Part shown: piece after piece, positions 16,568 through 25,241 of the stretch | Numbering within the stretch: position 1 is the first letter of the stretch | How the letters are laid out: each line of letters starts with the position of its first letter | Program-made: the position numbers and the translations under genes | NCBI RefSeq assembly: GCF_020567375.1 | Contig: NZ_JAJBZM010000002.1 | Span: 124,001 to 188,000, forward strand | Length of the DNA stretch: 64,000 bases | Origin: Janibacter melonis | Lineage (GTDB): Bacteria; Actinomycetota; Actinomycetes; Actinomycetales; Dermatophilaceae | Reading direction: 5' to 3' | The notes under the pieces: model-generated | Seen by the model: the letters and a program-made list of their open reading frames with translations, nothing else | Told to the model about the DNA's origin: nothing | The model's database searches: none

Positions 16568-18148
16568 GTGAGCACCCCGTCGCCGCCCGCTCCCCGGATC
16601 CCCGGGCTCGAGCACGTGCGCCGGCTGGGGGCCGGCGGCTTCGCCGACGTGCACCTCTACCGCCAGGAGCTGCCGCGCATGCTCGTCGCGGTCAAGGTGC
16701 TGCGCACCGCGGCCGGTGACCTGCGCGAGCAGCTCGTCGCCGAGGCCAACACCATGGCCGAGCTCGCCGAGCACCCCTACATCGTCACGGTGCTGCGCGC
16801 CGACGTCACCGACGACGGCCGGCCCTACCTCGTCATGGCCTACTACCCGGGCACCTCGCTGGCGGCCCGGGCCCGTCGCTCGCCGCTGTCCGTCGCCGAG
16901 ACCCTGCGCGCCGGCGTCCAGCTCGCCTCCGCCGTGGAGACCGCGCACCGCGCCGGGGTGCTCCACCGCGACATCAAGCCGGCCAACGTCCTGCTCACCT
17001 CCTACGGCACCCCCGTCCTCGCCGACTTCGGCATCGCCGGGCGCACCGCCGAGGTCGACGACGAGGACGACGTCGGCGTCTCCGTCGCGTGGGCGCCGCC
17101 CGAGGTGCTGCGCGGGCGCTCGAACGGCTCCGTCGCCGCCGACGTCTACTCGCTGAGCGCGACCCTGTCCTACCTGCTCACCGGGCGCACCCCCTTCGAG
17201 GACCCGGGCGGCGACAACTCCGCCGACGCGCTCCTCGTGCGCACCACCCGGGAGCCGCCGCGCCGTACCGGGCGCGAGGACGTGCCCGAGGCGCTCGAGC
17301 GCCTCCTCCAGCACGGCATGGCCAAGGACCCCGCCCACCGCCCCGGCTCCGCCCTCGCCCTCGCGCTGGACCTCCAGCGGGTCGAGGCGCAGCTGCGCCT
17401 CCCCCGCACGGAGACCGTGGTCCTCGACCACGACGACGACGGGCTGCACACGGTCACCGGCGACGCGACGAGCGTGCGCTCCGTGCTCGCCGACACCCCG
17501 GACATGCCGCCGGTCTCGACCCCGCAGGACCCGAGGTCCACCCCCAACGCCTCGACCCCTGGGCCTTCGCCGTCTCCTCGACCCCGCTGGCCGTGGGTCG
17601 CGGCCGCCGCGACCGCCGCCGTGCTCCTCGTCGGGGGAGCGGTCGGTGGCGCGGTCCTCCTGCTGCCCGAGGACGAGCAGAGCACCGCCGGCACGACCTC
17701 GGCCACCTCCTCGGGCACGGAGGGGTCGAGCACGCAGGGGTCGAGCACGCAGAGCTCGAGCACCGGGGGGCAGACGGACGCAGCGGTCGACCCCTGCCTC
17801 GTCGGGACGTGGGAGACCTCGAGCTACGAGGAGACCGTCCCCCTGCTGGGCACGCTCACCGATCTCGAGCGGACGATGACCTTCGGCACCGACGGGCGTC
17901 TCACGACGACCTACGACGACGCCCGGCCGAAGGGGGCCGGCGCGGGCTGGGTCTTCGACGGCACGGTCGTCTACGACGTGACGACCTCCGGCAGCACGAT
18001 GTCCTTCACGCTGGTGCGTGACGGGCTCACCGTCACGGGTCCGTCCGGCGACCTGCCCCCGGGCACCGGCGACGTGCAGTACACGTGCTCGGGCGACACC
18101 TTCACCCAGACCGCGACCGGGCTCGACGCGACCTTCACGCGTCGCTGA
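16568..18148 (+). CDS. Membrane Ser/Thr protein kinase with exported lipocalin-like domain
   Basis: This is a Hanks-type kinase of 526 residues. The Gly loop is GAGGFADVHLY, the catalytic lysine is in VAVKVL, the catalytic loop HRDIKPANVLL is near residue 133 and DFG is in LADFGIAG, so it should be active. The activation segment ends VSVAWAPPEVLRGRSNG rather than the usual GTPxYMAPE. A Pro/Ser linker and one membrane helix (about 341-364) lead to a Ser/Thr linker and a compact exterior domain starting CLVGTWETSSYEET, resembling lipocalin-like folds. It is a clear paralogue of the kinase at 25242, sharing the same unusual activation segment. The start is GTG. Confidence 0.9.
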   Translation: MSTPSPPAPRIPGLEHVRRLGAGGFADVHLYRQELPRMLVAVKVLRTAAGDLREQLVAEANTMAELAEHPYIVTVLRADVTDDGRPYLVMAYYPGTSLAARARRSPLSVAETLRAGVQLASAVETAHRAGVLHRDIKPANVLLTSYGTPVLADFGIAGRTAEVDDEDDVGVSVAWAPPEVLRGRSNGSVAADVYSLSATLSYLLTGRTPFEDPGGDNSADALLVRTTREPPRRTGREDVPEALERLLQHGMAKDPAHRPGSALALALDLQRVEAQLRLPRTETVVLDHDDDGLHTVTGDATSVRSVLADTPDMPPVSTPQDPRSTPNASTPGPSPSPRPRWPWVAAAATAAVLLVGGAVGGAVLLLPEDEQSTAGTTSATSSGTEGSSTQGSSTQSSSTGGQTDAAVDPCLVGTWETSSYEETVPLLGTLTDLERTMTFGTDGRLTTTYDDARPKGAGAGWVFDGTVVYDVTTSGSTMSFTLVRDGLTVTGPSGDLPPGTGDVQYTCSGDTFTQTATGLDATFTRR

Positions 18149-18207
18149 CCGGCGGTCCGCGCAGGTCGCCCGGCGGCACGCAGGCGCACCGCTCGCGCCG
18201 TCGCACC

Positions 18208-18213
18208 TATCCT
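18208..18213 (+). promoter_or_regulatory. -10 box of a possible leaderless promoter for the CCA-adding enzyme
   Basis: TATCCT ends 8 nt before the GTG at 18222, with no ribosome-binding site between them. Confidence 0.5.
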
Positions 18214-18221
18214 TGGTCCCC

Positions 18222-19691
18222 GTGCCCACCCCGTCGACCCCGCCCCAGATCCCCCGCGAGGTGCTCGAGGACGCCGTCGCCCACCTCGCGCCCGTGCTGC
18301 CCCTCCTGCGCGAGCTCGGCGAGCGGTTCAGCGCGAAGGGGTACGACCTCGCCCTCGTCGGCGGTCCCGTCCGCGACGCCTTCCTCGGCCGCGAGAGCCT
18401 CGACCTGGACCTCACGACGAGCGCCGGCCCCGAGGTCACCGAGGAGATCCTCGCCGCCTGGGGCGACGCGCACTGGGACATGGGGCGTGACTTCGGCACC
18501 ATCGGCGCCCGCCGAGGAGAGCACGTCGTCGAGGTGACGACCTACCGCGCCGACGAGTACGACGGCACGACCCGCAAGCCCGTCGTCGCCTTCGGCGACA
18601 CGCTCGAGGGCGACCTCGTGCGGCGCGACTTCACCGTCAACGCGATGGCTCTGCGCCTGCCCGACCTCGAGCTCGTCGACCCGCACGGCGGTCTCGTCGA
18701 CCTCGCCGCCTACCGGCTGCGCACCCCGTCGGCTCCCGAGGTCTCCTTCTCCGACGACCCGCTGCGGATGATGCGCGCGGCCCGCTTCGTCGCCCAGCTC
18801 GGTCTCGTGCCGGTCCCCGAGGTCGTCACGGCGATGGAGCAGGCCGCGACGACCCTGCAGATCGTCTCGGCCGAGCGGGTGCGCGACGAGCTCGTCAAGC
18901 TCCTCCTCGCCCCGGACCCCGTCACCGGGCTCCGGCTGCTCGTCGACACCGGGCTCGCCGAGCAGGTGCTGCCCGAGCTGCCCGCCCTGCAGCTCGAGAT
19001 CGACGAGCATCACCGCCACAAGGACGTCTACGAGCACTCCCTCACCGTCCTCGAGCAGGCGATCGACCTCGAGACCGGCCCGGACGGCGACGTGCCGGCG
19101 CCCGACCTCGTCCTGCGCCTGGCCGCGCTGCTCCACGACATCGGCAAGCCGCCGACCCGGCGCTTCGAGACCGGGGGTGGCGTCTCCTTCCACCACCACG
19201 ACGTCGTCGGCGCCAAGCTCACGGCGAAGCGGATGCGCGCTCTGCGCTTCGACAAGGACACGACGAAGGCGGTGGCCCGGCTCGTCGAGCTGCACCTGCG
19301 CTTCCACGGGTACGGCGACGGCCAGTGGACCGACTCGGCCGTGCGCCGCTACGTCACCGACGCCGGCCCTCTCCTCACCCGGCTGCACCGGCTCACCCGG
19401 GCCGACTGCACGACGCGCAACCAGCGCAAGGCCCGCCGCCTCTCGCACGCCTACGACGACCTCGAGGTCCGCATCGAGCGCCTCCTCGAGGCCGAGGAGC
19501 TCGGCAAGGTGCGCCCGGAGCTCGACGGCCACGAGATCGGCGAGGTGCTCGGCATCCGCCCGGGACCGGCCCTCGGCCGCGCCTACTCCTACCTGCTCTC
19601 CGTGCGCCTCGACGAGGGCCCGATCGGCAAGGAGGCCGCCGCCGACCGGCTGCGGCAGTGGTGGGCCCAGCAGCCCGAGCACGAGGGCTGA
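18222..19691 (+). CDS. cca: CCA-adding tRNA nucleotidyltransferase
   Basis: This enzyme builds or repairs the 3-prime CCA end of tRNAs. The 489-residue protein has the class II nucleotidyltransferase head (LALVGGPVRDAFLGR, then the metal-binding DLDLTT), the motif RRDFTVNAMAL, the RMMRAARF segment and a C-terminal HD-type domain (LRLAALLHDIGKP, with FHHHDVVGA). The frame is open upstream through the kinase gene end, but the GTG at 18222 has a TATCCT box 8 nt before it and homology starts there. In mycobacteria this gene (pcnA) is divergent from the NUDIX gene. Here two CNNM genes and a kinase separate them. Confidence 0.94.
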   Translation: MPTPSTPPQIPREVLEDAVAHLAPVLPLLRELGERFSAKGYDLALVGGPVRDAFLGRESLDLDLTTSAGPEVTEEILAAWGDAHWDMGRDFGTIGARRGEHVVEVTTYRADEYDGTTRKPVVAFGDTLEGDLVRRDFTVNAMALRLPDLELVDPHGGLVDLAAYRLRTPSAPEVSFSDDPLRMMRAARFVAQLGLVPVPEVVTAMEQAATTLQIVSAERVRDELVKLLLAPDPVTGLRLLVDTGLAEQVLPELPALQLEIDEHHRHKDVYEHSLTVLEQAIDLETGPDGDVPAPDLVLRLAALLHDIGKPPTRRFETGGGVSFHHHDVVGAKLTAKRMRALRFDKDTTKAVARLVELHLRFHGYGDGQWTDSAVRRYVTDAGPLLTRLHRLTRADCTTRNQRKARRLSHAYDDLEVRIERLLEAEELGKVRPELDGHEIGEVLGIRPGPALGRAYSYLLSVRLDEGPIGKEAAADRLRQWWAQQPEHEG

Positions 19692-19708
19692 GCGACCCGG
19701 GGCGAAGG

Positions 19709-19752
19709 GGGGAGTCCTCCCCATTCCGCAGAGGCTGCGCGCCATCTAGGTT
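19709..19752 (+). promoter_or_regulatory. Type VII regulon element, copy A, with -10 box
   Basis: GGGGAGTCCTCCCC at 19709-19722 is a dyad with GGGGAG/CTCCCC arms, followed by ATT. Exactly 24 nt further on is TAGGTT (19747-19752), a good -10 box, 63 nt upstream of the WXG100-fusion gene. The same element with the same spacing recurs at 38740, 40135 and 63269, and with 25-nt spacing at 50374. The dyad centre would lie near -43, typical of a class II activator site. Confidence 0.75.
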
Positions 19753-19815
19753 CGACTCCGAGCACCGGCCCCTGGGGTCGGCCGACGCCACAGCCGACGG
19801 AGCAGGGGAGAGACG

Positions 19816-21105
19816 ATGAGCGTCCAGCAGGGCATGGACACCGCTCGCATCCGCGAGATCGCCGAACAGCTGCGCAGCCAGCGCGAGAAGATCGAGGGCG
19901 TGCGCCAGAGCGGGAGCGCCAGCGCGAAGGTCCTGCGCGACAGCTGGGCCGGCGCCGACCTCTCCGGCTTCACCGAGCGCTGGGACGGGCCGGTCGTCAA
20001 GCAGCTCATGGACGCGGCCACCCAGATCGGCGCGGCCGCGGACCTCATGGTCCAGCAGGCCACCGACCAGGATGACACGAGCAGCCTGGGCGGCGGCAGC
20101 GGCCCCGGCGCCGGCGGCCCGGGTGGCGGCCCGGGCGGGGGGCCCGGCGGCCAGGGACCCGGGGGCGGCGGCGACGGCTCCCAGCCCGGCGACATGAAGG
20201 GCACGTGGTCCCCCTTCGACCGGGACCAGGACTCGCCCTTCATCCGCACGAACAAGGACGAGGACGGCAACCTCCACCACTACGACCCCCTCACCGGCAA
20301 GCGCTGGGTCGAGGACGCCGAGGGCCGGTGGACCAACGAGACGGACGGCCGCGGGCACACGTCCTTCACCGAGACCGAGACGACCGACCGGGGCAACGGC
20401 TGGGAGAGCGAGCGCGAGTCGACCCGCGGCGAGGGCGGCGGGCGTCGGGAGTACGGCGAGTCCTGGAGCACCGAGCGCGACTTCGACGAGAACGTCGGCT
20501 CGCGCGCCAAGGACGTCCTCGACCAGGTGCAGAGCGAGCCCTTCGTCGAGTCGAAGGCCGAGACCGAGGTGAGCGCTGCCGTCCTGCGCGGCGAGGCGGG
20601 CGACGAGAGCCTCGGCGCGAGCGGCGAGCTGCTGTCCGCCGAGGCGGGCGCGGACGCCGCGGCCGGCATCGACGCCACCCGGGGCGCGTACGCCGAGGCC
20701 AACGCCCACGCCGGTGCCTACCTCGGCAAGGGCGAGGCCCACTTCGCGACCGACAGCGGCACCGCCGGCGAGGTCTCCGCCTACCTCGGCGGCGAGGCCA
20801 ACGCCGAGGCCCAGGCCCAGATCGGCCCGGGCGGCGCGTCGATCAGCGCCGGCGCCGACGCCTTCGTCGGCGGCAAGGCCGAGGCCGGCATCAGCCAGGA
20901 CATCGGCGACTACGGCTCGGTCGGGGTCGGCGGGTCCGTCTCGTACGGCATCGGCGCCGAGGCCAACGTCGACGCCGAGGCCTCCTGGGACCGCATCGGC
21001 TTCAGCGGCGAGGTCGGGCTGACCCTGGGTCTGGGCGCCTCGCTCGACTTCGACGTCTCGATCTCCCCGAAGGAGATCATCGGCTCGCTCAACCCCTTCG
21101 ACTGA
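19816..21105 (+). CDS. WXG100-fusion protein, candidate type VII secretion substrate
   Basis: This 429-residue protein begins with a WXG100 helical hairpin (residues 1-90; WAG turn in DSWAGADLSGF) clearly related to the second protein of the WXG100 pairs at 39211 and 40581 (shared GMDTxRIRE start). A Gly/Pro-rich linker (about 93-125) follows, then a charged middle part (EDAEGRWTNETDGRG) and a C-terminal third of alternating Ala/Gly/Glu-rich repeats (AEANAHAGAYLGKGEAHF) ending in a hydrophobic beta-like segment. I recognise no enzymatic toxin motif in it. The ATG has AGGGGAG 5 nt upstream. A promoter with the regulon element precedes it. Secretion and function are inferred. Confidence 0.8.
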   Translation: MSVQQGMDTARIREIAEQLRSQREKIEGVRQSGSASAKVLRDSWAGADLSGFTERWDGPVVKQLMDAATQIGAAADLMVQQATDQDDTSSLGGGSGPGAGGPGGGPGGGPGGQGPGGGGDGSQPGDMKGTWSPFDRDQDSPFIRTNKDEDGNLHHYDPLTGKRWVEDAEGRWTNETDGRGHTSFTETETTDRGNGWESERESTRGEGGGRREYGESWSTERDFDENVGSRAKDVLDQVQSEPFVESKAETEVSAAVLRGEAGDESLGASGELLSAEAGADAAAGIDATRGAYAEANAHAGAYLGKGEAHFATDSGTAGEVSAYLGGEANAEAQAQIGPGGASISAGADAFVGGKAEAGISQDIGDYGSVGVGGSVSYGIGAEANVDAEASWDRIGFSGEVGLTLGLGASLDFDVSISPKEIIGSLNPFD

Positions 21106-21198
21106 CCCGGTCGCGACCGGCCCCGAGCACCACCTGCCCCGGCACCTGCCAGGGTGGGCACCAGACCACCGCAGCAGCGACGTGAAGGAGCACCTCCG

Positions 21199-21672
21199 AT
21201 GCCCACCGTGACCTACCCCAGCGACGTCGTCCCCGGTCCCCCGCGGATCGCCCTGGAGATCCCCGAGGGCTGGGAGCAGGTGTGGACCCCCGAGACCCTC
21301 GTCGCGGTCCGCGAGGCCGGGGTGACCGACCACTTCGCGCCCAACGCCGTCGTGCGCTTCTTCCAGCGGGTCGGCACCTTCGGCCCCGACGACATCGAGC
21401 GCGAGATGCGCGAGTACGCCGGGCGTCAGCGCGACGGCGAGGTCGGCCCGGTGAAGAGCCAGACCATCAACGGCCGCGAGTGGATCGGCATCGACGTCGC
21501 CTTCGTCGACGAGCAGGCGGGCACCATCGCGCAGCTGCACTGGTTCACCGCGCAGCAGCAGAACGACGTCGTCGACGTGCTCCAGGCGACCGCGTCCTTC
21601 GCGGCCTCGCGCAAGGAGAGCGACTACCCCGTCCTCGACGCCCTCGTCGACTCGATCCGGGTCAACCCCTGA
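21199..21672 (+). CDS. LpqN/DUF1795-like small protein, first of a tandem pair
   Basis: This is a 157-residue protein with no signal peptide or lipobox. It begins PTVTYPSDVVPGPPRIALEI and continues with WEQVWTPETLVAVRE, a pattern like the LpqN/PsbP-type alpha-beta sandwich found near type VII systems. AAGGAG 8 nt before the ATG at 21199 decides the start; an in-frame ATG at 21154 lacks such a site. It lies 93 nt after the WXG100-fusion gene, and a paralogue follows 82 nt downstream. It could be a chaperone-like or immunity-like partner of the secreted protein, but nothing here shows this directly. Confidence 0.7.
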   Translation: MPTVTYPSDVVPGPPRIALEIPEGWEQVWTPETLVAVREAGVTDHFAPNAVVRFFQRVGTFGPDDIEREMREYAGRQRDGEVGPVKSQTINGREWIGIDVAFVDEQAGTIAQLHWFTAQQQNDVVDVLQATASFAASRKESDYPVLDALVDSIRVNP

Positions 21673-21754
21673 CACCCATCACCCCGAGGGCCCGGACCGG
21701 CCACGCGTCGGTCATGATGGCCCCCGACATCACGAGGACCAGGGGAGAGACGAG

Positions 21755-22228
21755 ATGCCGCAGCTGAGCTACCCGAGCGACACCTTCCCGGGGCCGCCGG
21801 GGGTGACCCTCGACGTGCCGCAGACGTGGGCGCCGGTGCGCGTCGGCGGCACTCTCATGGCGTGCCGCAAGATCGACAGCGACCACGGCTTCGCGCCGAA
21901 CGTCGTCGTCCGCGGCTTCCAGCGCACCGCCGACTTCACGATCCGTGCGGCCCTGGCCGAGCTGCGGGCCTTCGTCGCCGAGCGTGGCGAAGGGAGGGTC
22001 GACGAGCCCTTCGAGCTCGAGCTGGGGGGCGTGCCCTTCCTCGGGGTCAACGTCTCGTGGACCGACGACGAGATCGGCACCGTCGTGCAGATCCACCTCT
22101 TCGCCGGGTCCCGGCGGGGGCGCATCGTCGACATCGTCCAGGCCACGGGCTCGGTCGGCGGCGACGACATGGAGCGCTCCTACGGAGAGGTCCAGGGCAT
22201 CCTGCAGTCCGTGCGGGTCACGGCGTGA
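21755..22228 (+). CDS. LpqN/DUF1795-like small protein, second of a tandem pair
   Basis: This 157-residue protein aligns by eye with its upstream neighbour: both start with YPSD(V/T), carry PGPP about ten residues in, and share the FAPNxVVR(F/G)FQR motif and the IGxDVxxxDExxGT-like segment. AGGGGAG 7 nt before the ATG supports the start. Its stop overlaps the GTG start of the PP2C phosphatase (GTGA), tying this pair to the signalling operon. The role is unknown. Confidence 0.7.
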   Translation: MPQLSYPSDTFPGPPGVTLDVPQTWAPVRVGGTLMACRKIDSDHGFAPNVVVRGFQRTADFTIRAALAELRAFVAERGEGRVDEPFELELGGVPFLGVNVSWTDDEIGTVVQIHLFAGSRRGRIVDIVQATGSVGGDDMERSYGEVQGILQSVRVTA

Positions 22229-23055
22229 GCCCCTCCGACCTGCCCGGGAGCCGCCTCGTCCTCACCGCCGGGGCGGCGACCGACGTCGGGCGGGTGCGCA
22301 CGCACAACGAGGACTCCGGGCTGGCCGAGGGCGGGCTCTTCCTCGTCGCCGACGGCATGGGCGGGCACGCGGCGGGCGAGGTGGCCAGCGGCATCGCGGT
22401 CGACACGATGCGCGAGCTCGTCGGCCGGCACGACCTCACGGCGGAGGCGGTGGGCGAGCAGATCGGGCTGGCCAACCGCCGCATCCTCGACGAGATGGCG
22501 GCCGACCCCGACAAGCAGGGCATGGGCACGACGGTCAGCGGCATCGCTCTCGTCGTCACCGGGGGGACCGACCACTGGGCGGTCTTCAACGTCGGCGACT
22601 CCCGTGTCTACCGGCTCATCGACGGCGCGCTCATGGCGATGACCGTCGACCACTCCGAGGTCCGAGAGCTCGTCGACGCCGGTGTCATCACCGCCGAGGA
22701 GGCCCGCACCCACCCCAAGCGCAACGTCGTGACCCGCTCGCTCGGCACGACCTACGCGGCCACGCCCGACGTCCGCGTCGTGCCGCCGCACGCCGGCGAG
22801 CGCTTCCTCGTGTGCTCCGACGGGCTCACCGGCGAGCTCACCGACGACCAGGTCCGCGACCTCCTCGTGCGCCACGCCGACCCGCAGCGGGCGGCCGAGG
22901 CGCTCGTGCGCGCGGCGGTCGAGGCGGGCGGCCGGGACAACGTCACCGTCGTTGTCGTCGATCTGGGCGAAGCCGGGGCAGACTCGTCCCAGACAGTCAC
23001 CTCGCCCCGGGCGCACGTCGACACGGCGCCCCGGTCGAGCCACGAAGGGAGCTGA
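22225..23055 (+). CDS. PP2C-family Ser/Thr phosphatase
   Basis: This is a metal-dependent phosphatase of 276 residues, the usual antagonist of Hanks-type kinases. PPM motifs are present: RVRTHNEDSGL, LFLVADGMGGHAAGE (metal Asp and Gly), GDSRVYRL, SDGLTGELTD and GRDNVTVVVVDL. It has no membrane segment. The GTG at 22225 overlaps the previous stop, although the frame is open further upstream. The location immediately before FHA and kinase genes indicates that it dephosphorylates components of this locus. A short disordered tail follows the catalytic domain. Confidence 0.93.
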   Translation: MSPSDLPGSRLVLTAGAATDVGRVRTHNEDSGLAEGGLFLVADGMGGHAAGEVASGIAVDTMRELVGRHDLTAEAVGEQIGLANRRILDEMAADPDKQGMGTTVSGIALVVTGGTDHWAVFNVGDSRVYRLIDGALMAMTVDHSEVRELVDAGVITAEEARTHPKRNVVTRSLGTTYAATPDVRVVPPHAGERFLVCSDGLTGELTDDQVRDLLVRHADPQRAAEALVRAAVEAGGRDNVTVVVVDLGEAGADSSQTVTSPRAHVDTAPRSSHEGS

Positions 23056-23056
23056 C

Positions 23057-25234
23057 ATGGAGCTGCGGATCGCGGCCCTGGACGACGTGCCGGGCTGGAG
23101 CGTCCTGCGTCGCCCTGAGGTGAGCCTGCTCCTGCGCGGGGCCGACGAGGTCACCGCACGGGTCGCGGCCGCTCTCGACGAGCGCCGCGGCGAGGACGTC
23201 GTCGACGTCGTCGTCGACACGCTCACCGCTGACGGCTTCCGCTCCACCCCCGACTTCGCCCTCGCCACCCCCGACGGGCGTCTCGTCGCCCGGGGTGCCG
23301 GCGAGGTGCGGCTCGGCGACGACCGGTCGGTCGTCGCCGGCCCCCGCATGCCGTGGCGCGACGAGGACGCCCCCGACGGGGTCGGCGAGGTCACGCTCGC
23401 CGTCGTCGGCGTCGAGGCCGCCCCGGCGCTCGAGGCGTCGGGTGCTGACGCGCCGGCGGTCGAGGAGAGCCCTGCTCCCGCGGAGCCCGCTGCCGTCGAG
23501 CAGGACGGGCCCGCAGGGTCCCCGGTCGCCGACCAGCTCGCCCCCGTGCCCGGCGCGACCGACGACGGCGCAGACGAGGACAGCGTGCTCGTGCAGGCCC
23601 CGGACGAGCCGGTCGCCGACCAGCTCGCGCAGGAGCAGCCCGTCGCCGATGACCAGCCCGTCGAGCCCGTCGCCGGTGACGAGCTCGTCGAGCCCGTCGC
23701 CGGTGACGAGCTCGTCGAGCAGGTCGAGCAGGACCATCAGGACCGGCCGGCTCCCGACGGTCCCGTCGAGGAGCCCGCTGACCCCTCGACCGAGGAGCCC
23801 TCCGGTCCGCCGGCCGACGTCCCGGCCGCCGCCCCGGAGACCGAGTCGGCCGCCGCACCCCCGCCCCCGCCGTCCGGCTGGGCCATGCCGTCGGTCTTCG
23901 GCGCTGCGAGCCCGCCGCCGCCCGCCCCGCCGTCGCCGGTGCCCCCGCAGGACGGCGACGTCGCCCGACCCACCCTCACCGTCGTCCCCGAGCCGGAGCC
24001 CGAGCCCGTCTCCGAGCAGCCGGCCGTCACCGAGCCCGCGCACGAGCCGCGACCGCAGACCGGGGACCAGCAGCAGGACGCGGCCCTGGCCGCCGGGTCC
24101 GCCCCGACCGACGAGGAGGAGGACGAGCTGCCCTCCTTCGACTTCCTCTTCGGCGCGACGAGCCACCACCGCAGCTCGCTCGTCGCCCGGGCCGAGGAGG
24201 AGGACCAGATCGACTCCGGTCCGGTCGCCGCGGCCGGTGGCTACCAGGCCCCCGAGGACGCCGCCCACGCGACGCTCGCGCCCCCGGAGGAGGAGCACGA
24301 CGAGCCCGATCCCGTCGTCGAGACGCCCGCCGAGCCGGCGCCGCCGGCACCTCCCGCGCCGGTCGGTAGCCCCTTCGACCCGCCGCCGGCCACCCCCGAG
24401 GGCACGCCGCCCCCGCCGCCTCCTGCCGGTGAGGACGGCCTGATCTCCGCGGTCCCGTGGGGAGCAGGTGCCGCGCCCGCCGCACCCCAGCCCACCGCAC
24501 CCGAGCCCACCACGCCGGAGCCGGCCGGGCAGGAGCCGCCCGCGCCCGAGCCGGTGGATCCCGAGCCGTCGGCGCCCGCCGAGCACGAGGCCCCCGCGGC
24601 CCAGGCACCCGAGCCGGTCGCCCCGGGAGCGGTCCCGCCGCCCCCGGTCGCCCCCTTCGGCATCGGTCTGCCCAGTGCCATGCCGAGCTTCGGCACCCCC
24701 ACCGAGTCCGGGCCGCGCCCGCTCGAGCCGGCCCAGGAGCACGACCCCTACGCCGTGCCCGAGTCGACCGGCCCGATGGTCCTCGCCGTGCGCTGCCCGA
24801 GCGGCCACGCGAGCGCCCCCCACGCCGTGAGCTGCCGTGTGTGCGGTGCGGCGCTGCCCTCGCAGCAGCCCGAGCCGACGCCCCGCCCGGCCCTGGGTCT
24901 GCTGCGGCTGTCGACCGGCGACGTCGTCACCCTCGACCGCGGGGTGCTCATCGGCCGCGCGCCGAAGTCGGCGCCCGAGCTGCCCGCCGCGCAGGCACCG
25001 CACCTCGTGCGGGTGCCGAGCCCGGACAACGAGATCTCGCGCAACCACGTCGAGGTCATCCTCGACGGCTGGCACGTGCTCGTGCGCGACCTCGGCTCGA
25101 CGAACGGCACGACCATCACGCTGCCGCAGGACCACCCCGTGCGGCTGCGCCCCGGCGACCAGCAGAGCATCGAGCCCGGCACGACGATCACCCTCGCCGA
25201 CCAGGTGAGCGCGGTCTTCGAGGTGACCGGGTGA
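23057..25234 (+). CDS. FHA-domain protein with long disordered Pro/Ala/Glu region and zinc-ribbon-like motif
   Basis: This is a 725-residue cytosolic protein. Residues 1-125 form a conserved globular N-terminus (MELRIAALDDVPGWSVLRRP). A Pro/Ala/Glu/Asp-rich low-complexity region fills about residues 130-570, including a duplicated unit near DELVEPVAGDELVE. A four-cysteine ribbon-like motif follows (CPSGHASAPHAVSCRVCGAAL, Cys-14-Cys-2-Cys spacing with a first Cys in RCPSG). The C-terminal FHA domain has the phosphothreonine-binding pattern IGRAP, SRNHVEV and GSTNGT. AAGGGAG 5 nt before the ATG decides the start. It should read kinase output of the neighbouring Ser/Thr kinases. Confidence 0.85.
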   Translation: MELRIAALDDVPGWSVLRRPEVSLLLRGADEVTARVAAALDERRGEDVVDVVVDTLTADGFRSTPDFALATPDGRLVARGAGEVRLGDDRSVVAGPRMPWRDEDAPDGVGEVTLAVVGVEAAPALEASGADAPAVEESPAPAEPAAVEQDGPAGSPVADQLAPVPGATDDGADEDSVLVQAPDEPVADQLAQEQPVADDQPVEPVAGDELVEPVAGDELVEQVEQDHQDRPAPDGPVEEPADPSTEEPSGPPADVPAAAPETESAAAPPPPPSGWAMPSVFGAASPPPPAPPSPVPPQDGDVARPTLTVVPEPEPEPVSEQPAVTEPAHEPRPQTGDQQQDAALAAGSAPTDEEEDELPSFDFLFGATSHHRSSLVARAEEEDQIDSGPVAAAGGYQAPEDAAHATLAPPEEEHDEPDPVVETPAEPAPPAPPAPVGSPFDPPPATPEGTPPPPPPAGEDGLISAVPWGAGAAPAAPQPTAPEPTTPEPAGQEPPAPEPVDPEPSAPAEHEAPAAQAPEPVAPGAVPPPPVAPFGIGLPSAMPSFGTPTESGPRPLEPAQEHDPYAVPESTGPMVLAVRCPSGHASAPHAVSCRVCGAALPSQQPEPTPRPALGLLRLSTGDVVTLDRGVLIGRAPKSAPELPAAQAPHLVRVPSPDNEISRNHVEVILDGWHVLVRDLGSTNGTTITLPQDHPVRLRPGDQQSIEPGTTITLADQVSAVFEVTG

Positions 25235-25241
25235 TGCGTCG

